Below the pieces are notes generated by a model, which was not told the DNA's origin, did no database searches, and saw only the letters and a program-made list of their open reading frames with translations. From NCBI RefSeq assembly GCF_046054165.1, contig NZ_JBFNXK010000001.1:372001-436000 (forward strand): a DNA stretch of 64,000 nt. Reading direction: 5' to 3'. Shown here piece after piece: positions 63,938-64,000 of the stretch (positions are counted from its first letter, which is position 1; each line of letters begins with the position of its first letter). Both the position numbers and the translations under genes were made by a program. This stretch comes from Celerinatantimonas sp046054165. Its GTDB lineage: Bacteria; Pseudomonadota; Gammaproteobacteria; Enterobacterales; Celerinatantimonadaceae.

Positions 63938-64000
63938 ATGACTAAGAAACAGATCATCTTCGGTGATATTTTAGGTTTTATGTTATATGGATTCATACCT
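63938..64000 (+). CDS. Start of a further gene, cut by window edge
   Basis: ATG 63938 with AAGAGA upstream opens MTKKQIIFGDILGFMLYG, apparently a membrane-protein start; only 21 codons visible. Lies 15 bp after the preceding gene. Confidence 0.45.
   Translation, partial: MTKKQIIFGDILGFMLYGFIP

Overview
The window looks like chromosomal DNA of a gammaproteobacterium related to the enterobacterial/Vibrio/Aeromonas groups. E. coli-type synteny blocks are visible: ydjA-(yfcE)-sppA-ansA, then yeaC-msrB...gapA-yeaD, here interrupted by glycogen genes. Biotin genes are in the proteobacterial bioA/bioBFCD divergent layout and rhamnose genes in the rhaBAD order. All functions are inferred by reading the translations; no database search was possible. 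No rRNA and no intact tRNA gene was found.

Layout. 1-3 kb: edge-truncated GGDEF signalling protein and the protease htpX. 3-8.1 kb: complete biotin locus (bioBFCD leftward, bioA rightward) around a probable BirA operator. 8.3-18.6 kb: plant-polysaccharide block with a secreted GH53 galactanase, the rhaBADTM operon, the divergent AraC-type regulator rhaS, a lactaldehyde reductase, a frameshifted VOC gene and a sugar O-acetyltransferase. A secreted PL1 pectate lyase follows at 23.6 kb. Galactanase, rhamnose catabolism and pectate lyase together fit feeding on rhamnogalacturonan/pectin. 18.9-21.2 kb: a secreted PDC-like sensor protein beside a chemoreceptor. 21.4-36.7 kb: housekeeping and conserved hypothetical genes (mdaB-like, TM2 protein, asnS, asmA-like, ydjA, yfcE, sppA, ansA, DUF3581, yeaC, DUF2989 lipoprotein). 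36.7-47 kb: msrB, glgX-glgB-malQ, gapA, yeaD and a LOG-family gene. 47-53.4 kb: ROK kinase, MscS-like channel, macrodomain protein, nitrilase-family amidase, aldo-keto reductase.

The accessory part begins near 53.7 kb, where the DNA becomes visibly AT-rich. It holds an MBOAT/SGNH acyl-transfer pair, about 1 kb of decayed sequence, and then a striking locus: one ~300-residue protein with a central hydrophobic segment, translationally overlapping the first of five tandem paralogues of a ~100-residue three-helix membrane protein. I read this as a membrane-acting toxin with an expanded, recombining immunity array. It is divergent from a small HTH regulator, with a perfect palindrome between them.

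The right end is mobile-element debris: a degenerate IS3-family element cutting off a tyrosine integrase, then a 23-bp copy of a tRNA 3' end (T-loop to CCA) flanked on both sides by TGGTGTAAAA repeats, an attP-like arrangement suggesting two elements in tandem. Beyond it lie a ~330-bp iteron-rich inverted-repeat region that could be a replication origin, a GC-rich block that may encode a P4/C4-type antisense RNA, a LexA box, and small unknown ORFs running off the window.
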